Shown: positions 43,237-52,077 of the stretch, piece by piece | Position numbering within the stretch: the stretch's first letter is position 1 | Layout of the letters: each line of letters starts with the position of its first letter | From: Gammaproteobacteria bacterium | GTDB taxonomy: Bacteria; Pseudomonadota; Gammaproteobacteria; HK1 | Length of the DNA: 64,000 nt | Direction: 5' to 3' | NCBI GenBank assembly: GCA_022824305.1 | Contig: JAJEAD010000020.1 | Coordinates: 1-64,000, forward strand | The notes under the pieces: generated by a model | Database searches by the model: none | Told to the model about the DNA's origin: nothing | The model's input: only the letters and a program-made list of their open reading frames with translations | Program-made: the position numbers and the translations under genes

Positions 43237-43896
43237 CTAGTAGTGCGGCGCGTGCACCGCCGCCATCATGATCGAGCGCTCGATCTCGGCGACCGCGCCG
43301 CCGACTTCCTGGCCGATGAGATCCATCTTGCGGAGCTGCTCGATTCGGGGAGCGGCGCGTTCAATCTCCCGCCCGGAGAATATCTCGGACAGGATGCCGC
43401 AGGCGTCCACGAGCCCGATCATGGCGACGTCCCGCGGATCGGGAATGTCGTCGGAGAGCAGAACGCCGGTCACCCGGAGCTTGGCCTCGCGCTCGACGCG
43501 CCCGTCGATGACCGGATACCGCCTCGAACGGAAAACCCACAGGAACTTCTCGTCACGGGCCTCGAGCACGCCGCGCTTGACGAGGCTTGCGAGCGCCTGG
43601 CTGCGAATCTCCTCCGTATCCTCACCGGTGATCTTCTCTATCCAGGCCCTCGTGTCCCTCGTGCCGCTCGAGCCCGCGATGCGCTCGAGCACCCGATCGA
43701 GCATCGGGTTGCCGGTGGGCGTGCTGTCGATGACGAGGAGCTGGCGCTCATCGGTGTCGATCCGGTTGGCGAACGCGAGATCCAGCAACACCGCTCCGGC
43801 GAGGACGTACTCCACCGCGCTGGTGCGCGTGGGCAGGAAGGTGCCGTCCTCGTCGTCGAGCATCAGCAGCAGGATTTCCTCGGCAAAAGTCAGCAT
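43237..43896 (-). CDS. GPP34 (GOLPH3-like) domain protein
   Basis: 219 residues. The GPP34 fold begins MLTFAEEILLLMLDDEDGTF, followed by YVLAGAVLLDLAFANRI and DSTPTGNPMLDRVLERI, the usual family order. It continues through LVKRGVLEARDEKFLWVF and YPVIDGR. Eukaryotic GOLPH3/Vps74 binds phosphatidylinositol-4-phosphate and Golgi enzymes; bacterial members occur mostly in actinobacteria and have no settled role, though membrane peripheral binding is plausible. It lies 18 bp after a STAS gene and ends facing the HAD gene. Confidence 0.85.
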   Translation of the reverse strand: MLTFAEEILLLMLDDEDGTFLPTRTSAVEYVLAGAVLLDLAFANRIDTDERQLLVIDSTPTGNPMLDRVLERIAGSSGTRDTRAWIEKITGEDTEEIRSQALASLVKRGVLEARDEKFLWVFRSRRYPVIDGRVEREAKLRVTGVLLSDDIPDPRDVAMIGLVDACGILSEIFSGREIERAAPRIEQLRKMDLIGQEVGGAVAEIERSIMMAAVHAPHY

Positions 43897-43914
43897 GGGC
43901 AGGCCCCTGAAGAA

Positions 43915-44250
43915 TCAGGACTCCGCGGAGACGGCGGCATCGCGGGTATCGTAGGAGCTGATGATGGTGAGAAAGCCGCTTATCTCCAGGACCGTCTTGC
44001 AGGAGGGCTGGAGCGCGCAGAGCGACAGCTTTCCGCCGGCCTGCTGGCACTTCCGTGCACTGGCGAGCACCGCGCGCAGGCCGGCGCTGCTGATGTAGCT
44101 CATGCGCCCGCAGTCGAGCACGACGTGCGTATCGCCCCGATCGATTATCGACGAGAGTCGCTGCTCGACTTCGGGCGCAACGAGTCCGTCAATTCGTCCA
44201 ATCAGCGAAACGATGCTGAGTGAACCGCTCTTTTCCTCTTCCATTTCCAT
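43915..44250 (-). CDS. STAS-domain anti-sigma factor antagonist-like protein
   Basis: 111 residues. A single STAS domain (roughly 10-105) with IGRIDGLVAPEVEQRL and DCGRMSYISSAGLRAVLASA, where the first Ser of SSAGL is the phosphorylation site of SpoIIAA-type proteins. No anti-sigma kinase or sigma gene is adjacent; the only partner is the GPP34 gene 18 bp downstream. Its job may be to gate that protein or a distant partner-switching pathway. This is inference from gene order. Confidence 0.85.
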   Translation of the reverse strand: MEMEEEKSGSLSIVSLIGRIDGLVAPEVEQRLSSIIDRGDTHVVLDCGRMSYISSAGLRAVLASARKCQQAGGKLSLCALQPSCKTVLEISGFLTIISSYDTRDAAVSAES

Positions 44251-44654
44251 GAATCAGGCCTTCGCTCGGTTCGGGAGGCGGAGCGATCCGCCGAACGTCA
44301 CGGAATGTTAGTTCACGTGGCCGCTACCGGACAACAGTCGCTCCTCCCCCCTGGAACGCCGTGCGTCCGCTCACCGTACGCTCCCGAGCGCGATCCGTCG
44401 ACCGCCGGGCCGGGGGACTCGCGGAGACGGGGAGACGAGGAGACGACGCGGGCCGGCATGGCCGCTCTCGTCGCCGCGCCGACTTCAAGTCTTGCTCCCA
44501 AAGTGGAGAATAGCCCGCGCGGCGGCCGCGAGCGCCGCCGGATCGAGCGACGGAGCGGCAGTCGCGTCCCGCGGGAGCCGTCGACCCCGAGCGGGCTCGA
44601 GCGTCGGGCTCGAGCGGCGCCGTGAGGCGAAACCTCGAGAGATGCGAGAACAGC
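44251..44654. other. divergent upstream region with a small hairpin
   Basis: About 400 bp between the STAS gene (minus) and hyuA (plus). It includes an inverted repeat GGCGGA-GCGA-TCCGCC (44277-44292) in the likely STAS leader. GGAGACG occurs three times near 44415-44440. Promoter boxes cannot be assigned with confidence. Confidence 0.35.
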
Positions 44655-46703
44655 ATGGGTGATGCGCGGACACGCTACCGGGTCGGCGTCGACATCGGCG
44701 GGACCTTCACCGACCTCCTCGTCATGGACCGGGAGAGCGGCGCGATCTATCCGCTGAAGACGCCTTCCACCGCGAGTCCCGAGCGCGCCATCGTCGCCGG
44801 CCTCGAGGAGTGCCGCGCCCGCCACGGCATCGAGCCGGCCGACATCGAGTACTTCTCGCACGGCACCACGCTCGCGGTGAATACCCTGCTCGAGCACGAT
44901 GGCGCGCGCGGCGGGCTGCTCACCACCGCCGGGTTTCGCGACATCCTGGAGCTGCGCCGGCTGCGCCTGGATCAACCCAACAACCTCTTCGCCCACCGGC
45001 CCCACGTCCTGATTCCACGCCGCCGGGTGCGGGAGGTGCGCGAGCGCATGCGCCACGACGGCCGGGTCGCGATCCCCCTCGCGCGCGACGACGTCGAGGC
45101 CCAGGCCGGCGCGCTCGTGGACGAGGGGGTCGAGACGATCACCGTCGCCTTCCTCCATGCGCATCGCAACGACTCGCACGAGCGCCTCGCCAGGCAGTGG
45201 ATAGAGGCGCGCTACCCTGCGCTCTACGTGTGCACGTCGGCCGAGATCTGGCCGCAGCAACGCGAGTTCGAACGCACCCTGGCCGCGGTGATGAACGCCT
45301 ACGTGGGCGCGCGCATGAAGAGCTACTTCAGCACGCTGCGCCGGGAGCTCGACGGGATGGGCGTGCCGTGCCGCATCTTTTCCACCAAGTCGAACGGCGG
45401 CGTGATGTCGGTGGAGGCGGCGGCGCGGCGCCCGGTGGAGACCCTGCTCTCGGGACCCGCCGCGGGGGTCATCGGCGCCGCGTACGTAGGCCGGCTCATG
45501 GGCGAGAAGCGCCTGGTCACCCTCGACATGGGGGGAACCAGCGTGGACGTCTCCGTGATCGACGGAGAGCCCGCCTACTCCACCGAGAACACCATCGGCG
45601 ACTACCCGGTGATCATGCCCGCGGTGGACGTCTCCGCGATCGGGGCGGGGGGAGGCTCCATCGCATGGACCGACGCCGAAGGGGTCCTCAAGGTGGGGCC
45701 GCGCAGCGCGGGCGCGGTGCCGGGTCCCGCCTGCTACGGACGTGGGGGCCGCAACGCCACCGTCACCGACGCGTACCTGCAAGTGGGCATCATCCGTCCG
45801 GAAGGCTTCCTCGGCGGAGAGATGCCGCTCGAGCCCCGCCGCTCCGAGACCGCGCTGGCCCGGCTCGGCGAGCCCCTGGGGCTGGATGCGAGCGCGGCCG
45901 GAGACGCGGTCCTGCAGGTCGCGAGCGCCAACATCTACGCCGCCCTGGTGCCCCAGCTCGCGCGGCGCGGCGCGGACGGCGCCGACTTCGCGCTGCTCGC
46001 CTACGGCGCCGCCGGCCCCACCCATGCCTTCATGCTGGCGAGGGAGCTTGCGTTCCGGAGAGTCATCGTGCCTCCCGCGCCGGGCACCCTCTGCGCGCTC
46101 GGATGCATAGCGGCCGACTTCCGCGCCGACTTCGTGGCGAGCGCCTGGCGCGATTGCGACGGGCTCGACGATCAGGAGCTCCGCTCCCTCTTCGAGCGCC
46201 TCGACCGCGAGGCCCTCGACTGGCTCGCGGATCAGGACGTCGAGCTCGACGAGACCTACCTGCTCCGCTCCGCCGACCTGTGCTACTCGGGGCAGTCCTA
46301 CGAGCTCGGCGTGCCCCTCCCGGTCCGCGAGACGACGGAGCTTCGCACCGCGCGGCTCGTTGCGTGGTTCAACGACGCCTACCACCGTGCGTACGGGTTC
46401 GCCGACCCCGAGGCCCCGGTTCGCCTGATCGAGGCGAGAGTGCAGGTGGTGGGGGTCACGCAGAAGCCGCGGGTGCGCGCGCTCGGCCGCCGCGCCGCCG
46501 CCGATCCCGGGTCCGCCCGCCGCCGGGTCATCGACCGGGGACGGGAGATCGACGCCGTGGTGCGGGAGCGCTCCCGGCTTCGGCCCGGCGAGCGCTGCGA
46601 GGGGCCCATGGTCGTGGAGCAGTACGACACCACGGTGTACGTGCCGGAAGGCTTCAGCGTCGAGATCGACCCGCACCTCAACCTGATTGGAACGCGCCAA
46701 TGA
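44655..46703 (+). CDS. hyuA: hydantoinase/oxoprolinase subunit A (HyuA)
   Basis: 682 residues. ATP-using amidohydrolase subunit that works with HyuB on hydantoins, 5-oxoproline or related lactams. It opens with YRVGVDIGGTFTDLLVMD, the actin-like phosphate loop. FSHGTTLAVNTLLEH, VTLDMGGTSVDVSVIDGEP and AIGAGGGSIAW follow in the order usual for HyuA. It ends with the AYGAAGPTHAFMLA and YSGQSYEL blocks of the C-terminal half. The start at 44655 is preferred to 44622. It overlaps hyuB by 4 bp (ATGA). Confidence 0.9.
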   Translation: MGDARTRYRVGVDIGGTFTDLLVMDRESGAIYPLKTPSTASPERAIVAGLEECRARHGIEPADIEYFSHGTTLAVNTLLEHDGARGGLLTTAGFRDILELRRLRLDQPNNLFAHRPHVLIPRRRVREVRERMRHDGRVAIPLARDDVEAQAGALVDEGVETITVAFLHAHRNDSHERLARQWIEARYPALYVCTSAEIWPQQREFERTLAAVMNAYVGARMKSYFSTLRRELDGMGVPCRIFSTKSNGGVMSVEAAARRPVETLLSGPAAGVIGAAYVGRLMGEKRLVTLDMGGTSVDVSVIDGEPAYSTENTIGDYPVIMPAVDVSAIGAGGGSIAWTDAEGVLKVGPRSAGAVPGPACYGRGGRNATVTDAYLQVGIIRPEGFLGGEMPLEPRRSETALARLGEPLGLDASAAGDAVLQVASANIYAALVPQLARRGADGADFALLAYGAAGPTHAFMLARELAFRRVIVPPAPGTLCALGCIAADFRADFVASAWRDCDGLDDQELRSLFERLDREALDWLADQDVELDETYLLRSADLCYSGQSYELGVPLPVRETTELRTARLVAWFNDAYHRAYGFADPEAPVRLIEARVQVVGVTQKPRVRALGRRAAADPGSARRRVIDRGREIDAVVRERSRLRPGERCEGPMVVEQYDTTVYVPEGFSVEIDPHLNLIGTRQ

Positions 46704-48736
46704 GCGGACCGGACTCGACGATCGACAAGGTCTCGCTCGAGATTCTCATCAACCGCTTCCAGGCGGTGGTCGACGAGATGGCGCAGGTCATCTACCGCAC
46801 CGCCCACACCGTCTTCGTGAAGGAGACGCAGGACTACGGCGCGGTGCTCGTGAGTCCGAGGGGAGAGGTCTTCGCCGCGCCGCGGCGCTACGGCGTGCTG
46901 ATGATGATCGGCATGCCGATGGACGAGGCCATCGCGCGCATGGGCGACGACGTGCGCGAGGGTGACGTGTTCATCTCCAACGACCCCGACAGCACCGGCG
47001 GCATGGTCACGCACCTCTCCGACGTCTTCCTGTGGAAGCCGGTGTTCCGGGAGGGGCGCCTCGTGTGCTACGTCTGGAGCTTCATGCACGTCAACGACGT
47101 GGGCGGCCGGGTGACCGGCAGCATCGCGCCCTCGAGCTTCGAGGTCTACCAGGAAGGCATCCGCATTCCCCCGCAGCGCCTGTACCGGGAAGGAGAGCTC
47201 GATCGCACCTTCCTCAACCTCTTCCTCTGCAATACCCGCACCCCGGACCAGAACTGGGGCGACATGAGCGCCTGCCTCGCCGGCCTCGCGACCGCGGAAC
47301 GGCGGGTGCACGCCCTGATCGCGCGCTACGGCCGACCCCGCATCGAAGCCGGGATCGACGCGGTGCTCGACTACGCCGAGACCCAGGCCCGGCGCGTGAT
47401 CTCCCACGTTCCCGACGGGAGATACCGCCATTGCGACTACATCGAGGCGGACATGGTCGGCCTGGGGCTCGTCCGCATCAACCTGGAAATGCACGTTTCC
47501 GGCGACCGGATGCTGCTCGATTTCACCGGCACCGCACCCCAGGTACGCGCCGCGCTCAACCTGCCGACCCACGGGAAGCACGGACACTGGATGCTCGTCA
47601 CCGGGCTGGTGAACTGGATCTGCACCCGGGAGCCGGGCATCGCCTACAACGCGGGACTGGTGCGTCCCATGAAGGTGCGCATCCCGAAGGGCTCCATCCT
47701 CGATCCGGAGCCGGGCGCGGGCTGCGGCACCCGCTACTCCACCTCGCACAAGGTATGCGACGTGAGCATCGGCGCCCTGGCGCAGGCGGTGCCGGAAGAG
47801 CTGCCCGCAACCGACTCCGGGCAGGGCTCCATCCTGATGGTGGCGGTCCCCGAGTTCGAGACCGGAGGCACCCGGGTCTCGGTGGTGCAGCCGATCGTCG
47901 GGGGGTCCGGGGGCCGGCCGCACGAGGACGGCATCGACGGAGCGATGGTGATCACCAACTTCCTCAAGAACGTGCCCACCGAGATCGTGGAGCAGGACAT
48001 GCCGGAGATCCTGATCCGTCGCTATGGCCTGCGCGAGGACTCCGGGGGACCGGGACGCTACCGGGGCGGCACCGGAATCGAGCTCGAGCTCGAGACCCGT
48101 TCGCCCTACACCACGGTCACCGCCCGCAACATGGAGCGCTACCTCTTTCCGCCCCCGGGGCGTCTCGGTGGCTGGCCCGGCACCACGGGCTACACCACCG
48201 TCAATCCCGGGGCTCGGCAGGAACGCGACATCGGCAAGATCGACGTGCTCCACCTCGAGCCGGGCGAGCGGCTTCGCATCGGCACCCAGGGCGGGGGCGG
48301 CATCGGCGACCCGCTCGATCGCGATCCGGAGGCGGTGCGCGAGGACCTGCGCAACGGCATCGTGTCCCCGGAGACCGCCGCCGGCGCCTACGGCGTGGTG
48401 CTCGACCAAGACGGCGGGGTGGACGCGAGCGCCACCACGGCCCGGCGCGCGGCGCTACGCGCGGAGCGCGGCTGGACGGAGCCCCCCGCCTTCTCGTTCG
48501 GAGCGGCGCGCGAAGCCTACGAGCGGCGCTGGACCTCGGCGCTGCAGGACGCGGTGCAGGCGGCGATCGCCGACCTGCCGGGACTGCGCCGACAAGTGAT
48601 GCACCGCCACCTCGAGAGCGCGATCGAGGCCCGGCTCGAAGCCGGCGAAGCGGTCGCCCCGAGCGAGGTTCCCGCCCTCCTCGCCGCGATCGAGTCGCGC
48701 CTCGGGGGCGGCGAGATCCGCCCCGCGGACTCCTGA
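46700..48736 (+). CDS. hyuB: hydantoinase/oxoprolinase subunit B (HyuB)
   Basis: 678 residues. Begins with a typical HyuB opening, SLEILINRFQAVVDEMAQV, then VISP-like VLVSPRGEV, DVFISNDPDSTGGMVTHLSD and FVWSFMHVNDVGG-like text. GSGGRPHEDGIDGAM and GPGRYRGGTGIELE come later. About 100 C-terminal residues, Ala/Arg-rich and helical, extend past the usual end GGGGIGDPL...VREDL. Translationally coupled to hyuA. The nature of the lactam substrate is not readable from the sequence. Confidence 0.9.
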   Translation: MSGPDSTIDKVSLEILINRFQAVVDEMAQVIYRTAHTVFVKETQDYGAVLVSPRGEVFAAPRRYGVLMMIGMPMDEAIARMGDDVREGDVFISNDPDSTGGMVTHLSDVFLWKPVFREGRLVCYVWSFMHVNDVGGRVTGSIAPSSFEVYQEGIRIPPQRLYREGELDRTFLNLFLCNTRTPDQNWGDMSACLAGLATAERRVHALIARYGRPRIEAGIDAVLDYAETQARRVISHVPDGRYRHCDYIEADMVGLGLVRINLEMHVSGDRMLLDFTGTAPQVRAALNLPTHGKHGHWMLVTGLVNWICTREPGIAYNAGLVRPMKVRIPKGSILDPEPGAGCGTRYSTSHKVCDVSIGALAQAVPEELPATDSGQGSILMVAVPEFETGGTRVSVVQPIVGGSGGRPHEDGIDGAMVITNFLKNVPTEIVEQDMPEILIRRYGLREDSGGPGRYRGGTGIELELETRSPYTTVTARNMERYLFPPPGRLGGWPGTTGYTTVNPGARQERDIGKIDVLHLEPGERLRIGTQGGGGIGDPLDRDPEAVREDLRNGIVSPETAAGAYGVVLDQDGGVDASATTARRAALRAERGWTEPPAFSFGAAREAYERRWTSALQDAVQAAIADLPGLRRQVMHRHLESAIEARLEAGEAVAPSEVPALLAAIESRLGGGEIRPADS

Positions 48737-48760
48737 GCCGAAGCCCGGCCCCGCGCCGCG

Positions 48761-49372
48761 CTACCTCGATGCCGCCTCGGCGAATGCGGGGCGCGCGCTC
48801 ACGCGCTCCCACCAGGCCCGCAGGTTCGGGGTGAGCGCCTCGTCGAGCCCGAGACGTTGCGCGAAGTGGAGCGCGTAGGCGACGCAGAGGTCGGCGGCGG
48901 TGAAGCGGTCCGCGCAGAGGTACTCGCGCTCCGCGGTAGCCGCCTCCACGCTGCGCAGGCGCCCGAGGAACCAGCGGCGATAGTCCTCCGCCACCTGCGG
49001 GCTGCGCCGCTCCGGCGCCTCGAGATCACGGTAGCGGAACACGAGCGCGAGCGGGAAGGTGAGCGTCGCGTCGGCGCGGTGCAGCCAGTTGAGATACGCG
49101 CCGTAGTCCGCCTCGTCCGGTCCCACCGCGAGCGGCGTGGGCCCGTAACGCTCGACCAGGTAGTGCACGATGCCGCAGGACTCGGTCATCACGAGCTCAC
49201 CGTCGATCAGGCAAGGGACGGTACCGAGCGGATTGATCGCCTTGAAGTCCTTGTGGTGCACCCGGGGCGGGAACTTCAGGGTGACGAGCTCGTAGTCGAG
49301 CCCCATCTCCTCCAGCGCCCAGACGCAGCGCATCGAGCGCGCATGCCGACTGTGGTAGAGCGTAATCGCCAT
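48761..49372 (-). CDS. glutathione S-transferase family protein
   Basis: 203 residues. N-terminal thioredoxin-like domain starts ITLYHSRHARSMRCVWALEEMGLDY, with VPCLIDGELVMTESCGIVHYL giving the glutathione gamma-glutamyl site (ES). The all-helical C-terminal domain has FTAADLCVAYALHFA with the N-capping motif. Ser10/Arg residues near the helix start could activate the thiol, as in beta/theta-type enzymes. The ATG at 49372 is used. The gene is convergent with hyuB and divergent from the aminotransferase. Confidence 0.88.
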   Translation of the reverse strand: MAITLYHSRHARSMRCVWALEEMGLDYELVTLKFPPRVHHKDFKAINPLGTVPCLIDGELVMTESCGIVHYLVERYGPTPLAVGPDEADYGAYLNWLHRADATLTFPLALVFRYRDLEAPERRSPQVAEDYRRWFLGRLRSVEAATAEREYLCADRFTAADLCVAYALHFAQRLGLDEALTPNLRAWWERVSARPAFAEAASR

Positions 49373-49645
49373 GGGGTGCCTCCTCCGCGGTGCCGTGGGT
49401 CGCAGTGTATGCGGGGAGCGGACCCAAGCGGACTCCCGTCTCCGGGCGAGACCGGAGGCGGACGCAGCGAGAGCGCAGCGCTGCGCCGGCCCCGGCGCGG
49501 GACGGGATGGCCCATTCCCGATCGGGAATCCACTGCCCCGACCGATCACGGATGGGGCGCCCATGGCCGGCTCCGATAGCGTGACAAAGTGGCCTCGGCT
49601 AACCTTCGCGCCTCGCGATCCGCAATGCCCGGAGCCCCCTCCATC

Positions 49646-50815
49646 ATGTCCCTCGCCGTAGACCACGCCTGCGAGCGCATCCGCAACATCCCCATGAGCG
49701 ACATCATCGAGGTGGTGGACCTCGCCCGCGACGATCCCGACGTGTGCAAGCTGTGGGTGGGGGAATCGGATCTCCCCACCCCGGAGTTCATCTGCGACGC
49801 CGCGGTGCGGGCGATGCGCGAGGGCCACACCCGCTATACGTACTCGCGCGGCATCCCCTCCCTGCGCGAAGCGCTGGCGGACTACCACACGCGCCTTTAC
49901 GGCACGCCGATCGACGTCGAGCGCGTTTCGATGACCGTGGGCGGCATGCAGGCGGTGATGCAGACCTTCCAGGCGGTGTGCGAGCCCGGCGACGAGGTGG
50001 TGGTGCCCTCCCCCGCCTGGACCAACGTGTTCGAGGCCGCCCGCATCGCCGGCGCCGATGTCGTCACGGTGCCCTTCCGCTTCGGCAACCAGGGCTGGCG
50101 CCTCGATCTCGAAGAGTTCTTCGCCGCGGTGACCCCACGCACCCGGGTGCTCGTCGTCAACTCTCCGCAGAATCCGACCGGCTGGATCATGCCGCGCGAG
50201 CAGATGGAGGCAGTGCTCGAGTTCGCGCGCCGGCGAGGGCTCTGGATCCTGGCCGACGAGGTGTATCACCGCCTCACCTACGAGATGCCCCGCGCCCCCT
50301 CCTTCCTGGAGTTCTGCGACCCCGAGGACCGCGTGATCGCGACCAACACCTTCTCCAAGGGCTGGGCGATGACGGGCTGGAGGGCGGGATGGGCGATCGC
50401 TCCCCCCTCGCTCGGTCTCGTGTTCGAGAACCTCCTGCAGTTCGGCACCACCGGGCTTCCCACCTTCGTCCAGCACGGATGCGAAGCGGCGATCCGGCAC
50501 GGGGAGGCGTTCCTGCAGCGCAACGTGGCGCGCTGCCGCACCGGGCGCGACGTGGTCTGCGATGCCCTCGCCGATGTGCCCGGGCTACGCTTCGAGCGAC
50601 CCGGGGGCACCTTCTACCTGATGGTGCGCATGGAGGGGCTCGAGGACAGCAAGGCCTTCGTCATCGAGGTGCTGCGGAAGGCCAGGGTCGGGCTGTGTCC
50701 CGGAGTCGCCTTCGGGCCCGGGGGCGAAGGCCACTTCCGCATCTGCTTCGGCGTCGATCACCGCCTGCTCGAAGAGGCGATGGACCGTCTCACGGGATAC
50801 CTCGCCGCCGCCTGA
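49646..50815 (+). CDS. PLP-dependent class I/II aminotransferase
   Basis: About 389 residues from the ATG at 49646 (49625 is possible). Fold-type I signatures are YTYSRGIPSLREALADYH, VVPSPAWTNVFEAA, VVNSPQNPTGW (PLP/substrate Asn), ILADEVYHRLTY with the PLP-ring Asp and Tyr, TFSKGWAMTGWRAGW with the Schiff-base Lys, and HFRICFG near the C-terminus with the substrate Arg. Aspartate/aromatic-type substrate, not more precisely defined. It is separated by 273 bp from the divergent GST gene. Confidence 0.88.
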   Translation: MSLAVDHACERIRNIPMSDIIEVVDLARDDPDVCKLWVGESDLPTPEFICDAAVRAMREGHTRYTYSRGIPSLREALADYHTRLYGTPIDVERVSMTVGGMQAVMQTFQAVCEPGDEVVVPSPAWTNVFEAARIAGADVVTVPFRFGNQGWRLDLEEFFAAVTPRTRVLVVNSPQNPTGWIMPREQMEAVLEFARRRGLWILADEVYHRLTYEMPRAPSFLEFCDPEDRVIATNTFSKGWAMTGWRAGWAIAPPSLGLVFENLLQFGTTGLPTFVQHGCEAAIRHGEAFLQRNVARCRTGRDVVCDALADVPGLRFERPGGTFYLMVRMEGLEDSKAFVIEVLRKARVGLCPGVAFGPGGEGHFRICFGVDHRLLEEAMDRLTGYLAAA

Positions 50816-50921
50816 GGCGACCGGCGGCGGCCGGGCCCCGAGCCCGCCCCGCGGGCCGGACCCCGGCCGCAACCCTGTATACTCGTCCCGTCTGCGACGC
50901 GTGCGCCGGGACCGGAGAACG

Positions 50922-51989
50922 ATGAGAGCAGCGAGGTTTCATCGACCCGGAACGCCGCTTCGGGTGGAAGCGGTGCCGGATCCGGACCTGCGGCCGGGGA
51001 GCGCGATCGTGCGCGTGCTGAGCGCCTTCGTGCCGCCCTATTTCGCCGAGATGATCGACGGCCGGGTGAACTACCCGCTGCCCCCCCTGCCCTTCACTCC
51101 CGGCATGGACACCATCGGCGAGATAGTCGACGTGGCCGATGACGTGTCGGGCCTCGAGGTCGGGGAACGGGTCTTCTGCGACCACTTCTACAACTCGGTC
51201 CACATCGGCGGCCGCTCGGAGTCCTGCTATGTCGGTGCCTTCGGCAAGGGCGAGGCGTCACAGCGGATCCTGGCGCGATGGCGCGACGGCAGCTTCGCCG
51301 AGAAGCTCATGCTCCCGGCGGAGTGCTTCACCCCTCTCGGAGGGGCGGCGAGCTCTGACCCCGCGCGGCTGGTCCGACTGGGCTGGTTCGGAACCTGCTA
51401 CGGGGCCCTGCTGCGTTCCGACTTCCGCCCCGGCCACAGCGTGGTGGTCAACGCGGCCACCGGACTCGTGGGAAGCGCCGGGGTGCTTCTCGTGCTCGCC
51501 ATGGGCGCGGGCCGGGTCGTGGCCTGCGGAAGGCGCCGTCACCTGCTCGACGAGCTGGTGGCCCTGGATCCGAAACGGGTGATCGGAGTGCCCCTCTCGG
51601 GCGGCGCGGGCGACGCACAGGCGATTCGGGACGCGGCGGGGGGCGGGGCGGACATCCTCATCGACGCGGTCGGCGACATCGCCGATCCAGCGCCGACCGG
51701 GAGGGCGCTCGAGTCGCTGGCTCCCTACGGCAGCGCCCTGCTCGTCGGCGGCTGCATGGGGGACCTGGCCGTCAACTACAAGTGGATGCTGGACCGCCAG
51801 ATCACGATACTGGGATCGAGCTGGTATCCCCGGGGAGGAAGCGCCGACATGCTCGGCATGATCGGCGCCGGCGTCCTCGACGTGGATGCCCTCAGGGCCC
51901 GGCGCTTTCCGCTCGACGATGTGAACGAGGCGGTGCAGTGGGCGGAGCGCGAGTCGGGCGGCCTCACGCACGCCGCTCTCGTCCCCTGA
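50922..51989 (+). CDS. MDR-family (zinc-type alcohol dehydrogenase-like) oxidoreductase
   Basis: 355 residues. GroES-like N-terminal domain with TPGMDTIGEIVDVADDV and GERVFCDHF, then a Rossmann domain whose nucleotide loop is NAATGLVGSAGVLLVLAMGA. Cys and His residues of a zinc site are not in the standard ADH positions, so quinone oxidoreductase-like activity with NADPH is more likely. DAVGDIADP and LVGGCMGDL fit the family. Start at the ATG at 50922, 13 bp after a GGACCGGAG-like stretch. It follows the aminotransferase by about 106 bp. Confidence 0.82.
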   Translation: MRAARFHRPGTPLRVEAVPDPDLRPGSAIVRVLSAFVPPYFAEMIDGRVNYPLPPLPFTPGMDTIGEIVDVADDVSGLEVGERVFCDHFYNSVHIGGRSESCYVGAFGKGEASQRILARWRDGSFAEKLMLPAECFTPLGGAASSDPARLVRLGWFGTCYGALLRSDFRPGHSVVVNAATGLVGSAGVLLVLAMGAGRVVACGRRRHLLDELVALDPKRVIGVPLSGGAGDAQAIRDAAGGGADILIDAVGDIADPAPTGRALESLAPYGSALLVGGCMGDLAVNYKWMLDRQITILGSSWYPRGGSADMLGMIGAGVLDVDALRARRFPLDDVNEAVQWAERESGGLTHAALVP

Positions 51990-51990
51990 G

Positions 51991-52072
51991 CGCCCGGTTC
52001 CCCGGGCGAGCGCAGAGGAGGAGGCAGCGCCCCGCGCGCGCATCCCGGCGGGGCGCCGCCCGAAGCGGCGCC
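51991..52072. terminator. cluster of three hairpins between convergent genes
   Basis: Three perfect stems: CGCCCGG/CCGGGCG (51991-52008, loop TTCC), GCGCCCCGC/GCGGGGCGC (52027-52056, loop 12) and GGCGCCGC/GCGGCGCC (52052-52072, loop CCGAA). The last two overlap, so they are alternatives. They fill the gap between the MDR gene and the convergent binding-protein gene and probably stop transcription from both sides. Confidence 0.55.
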
Positions 52073-52077
52073 GAGTT

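Noticed and set aside
44313-46700. 795-codon minus-strand frame opposite hyuA
   Set aside because: It is a shadow of the high-GC3 hyuA gene; its translation is rich in His, Arg, Ala and Gly with no domain.
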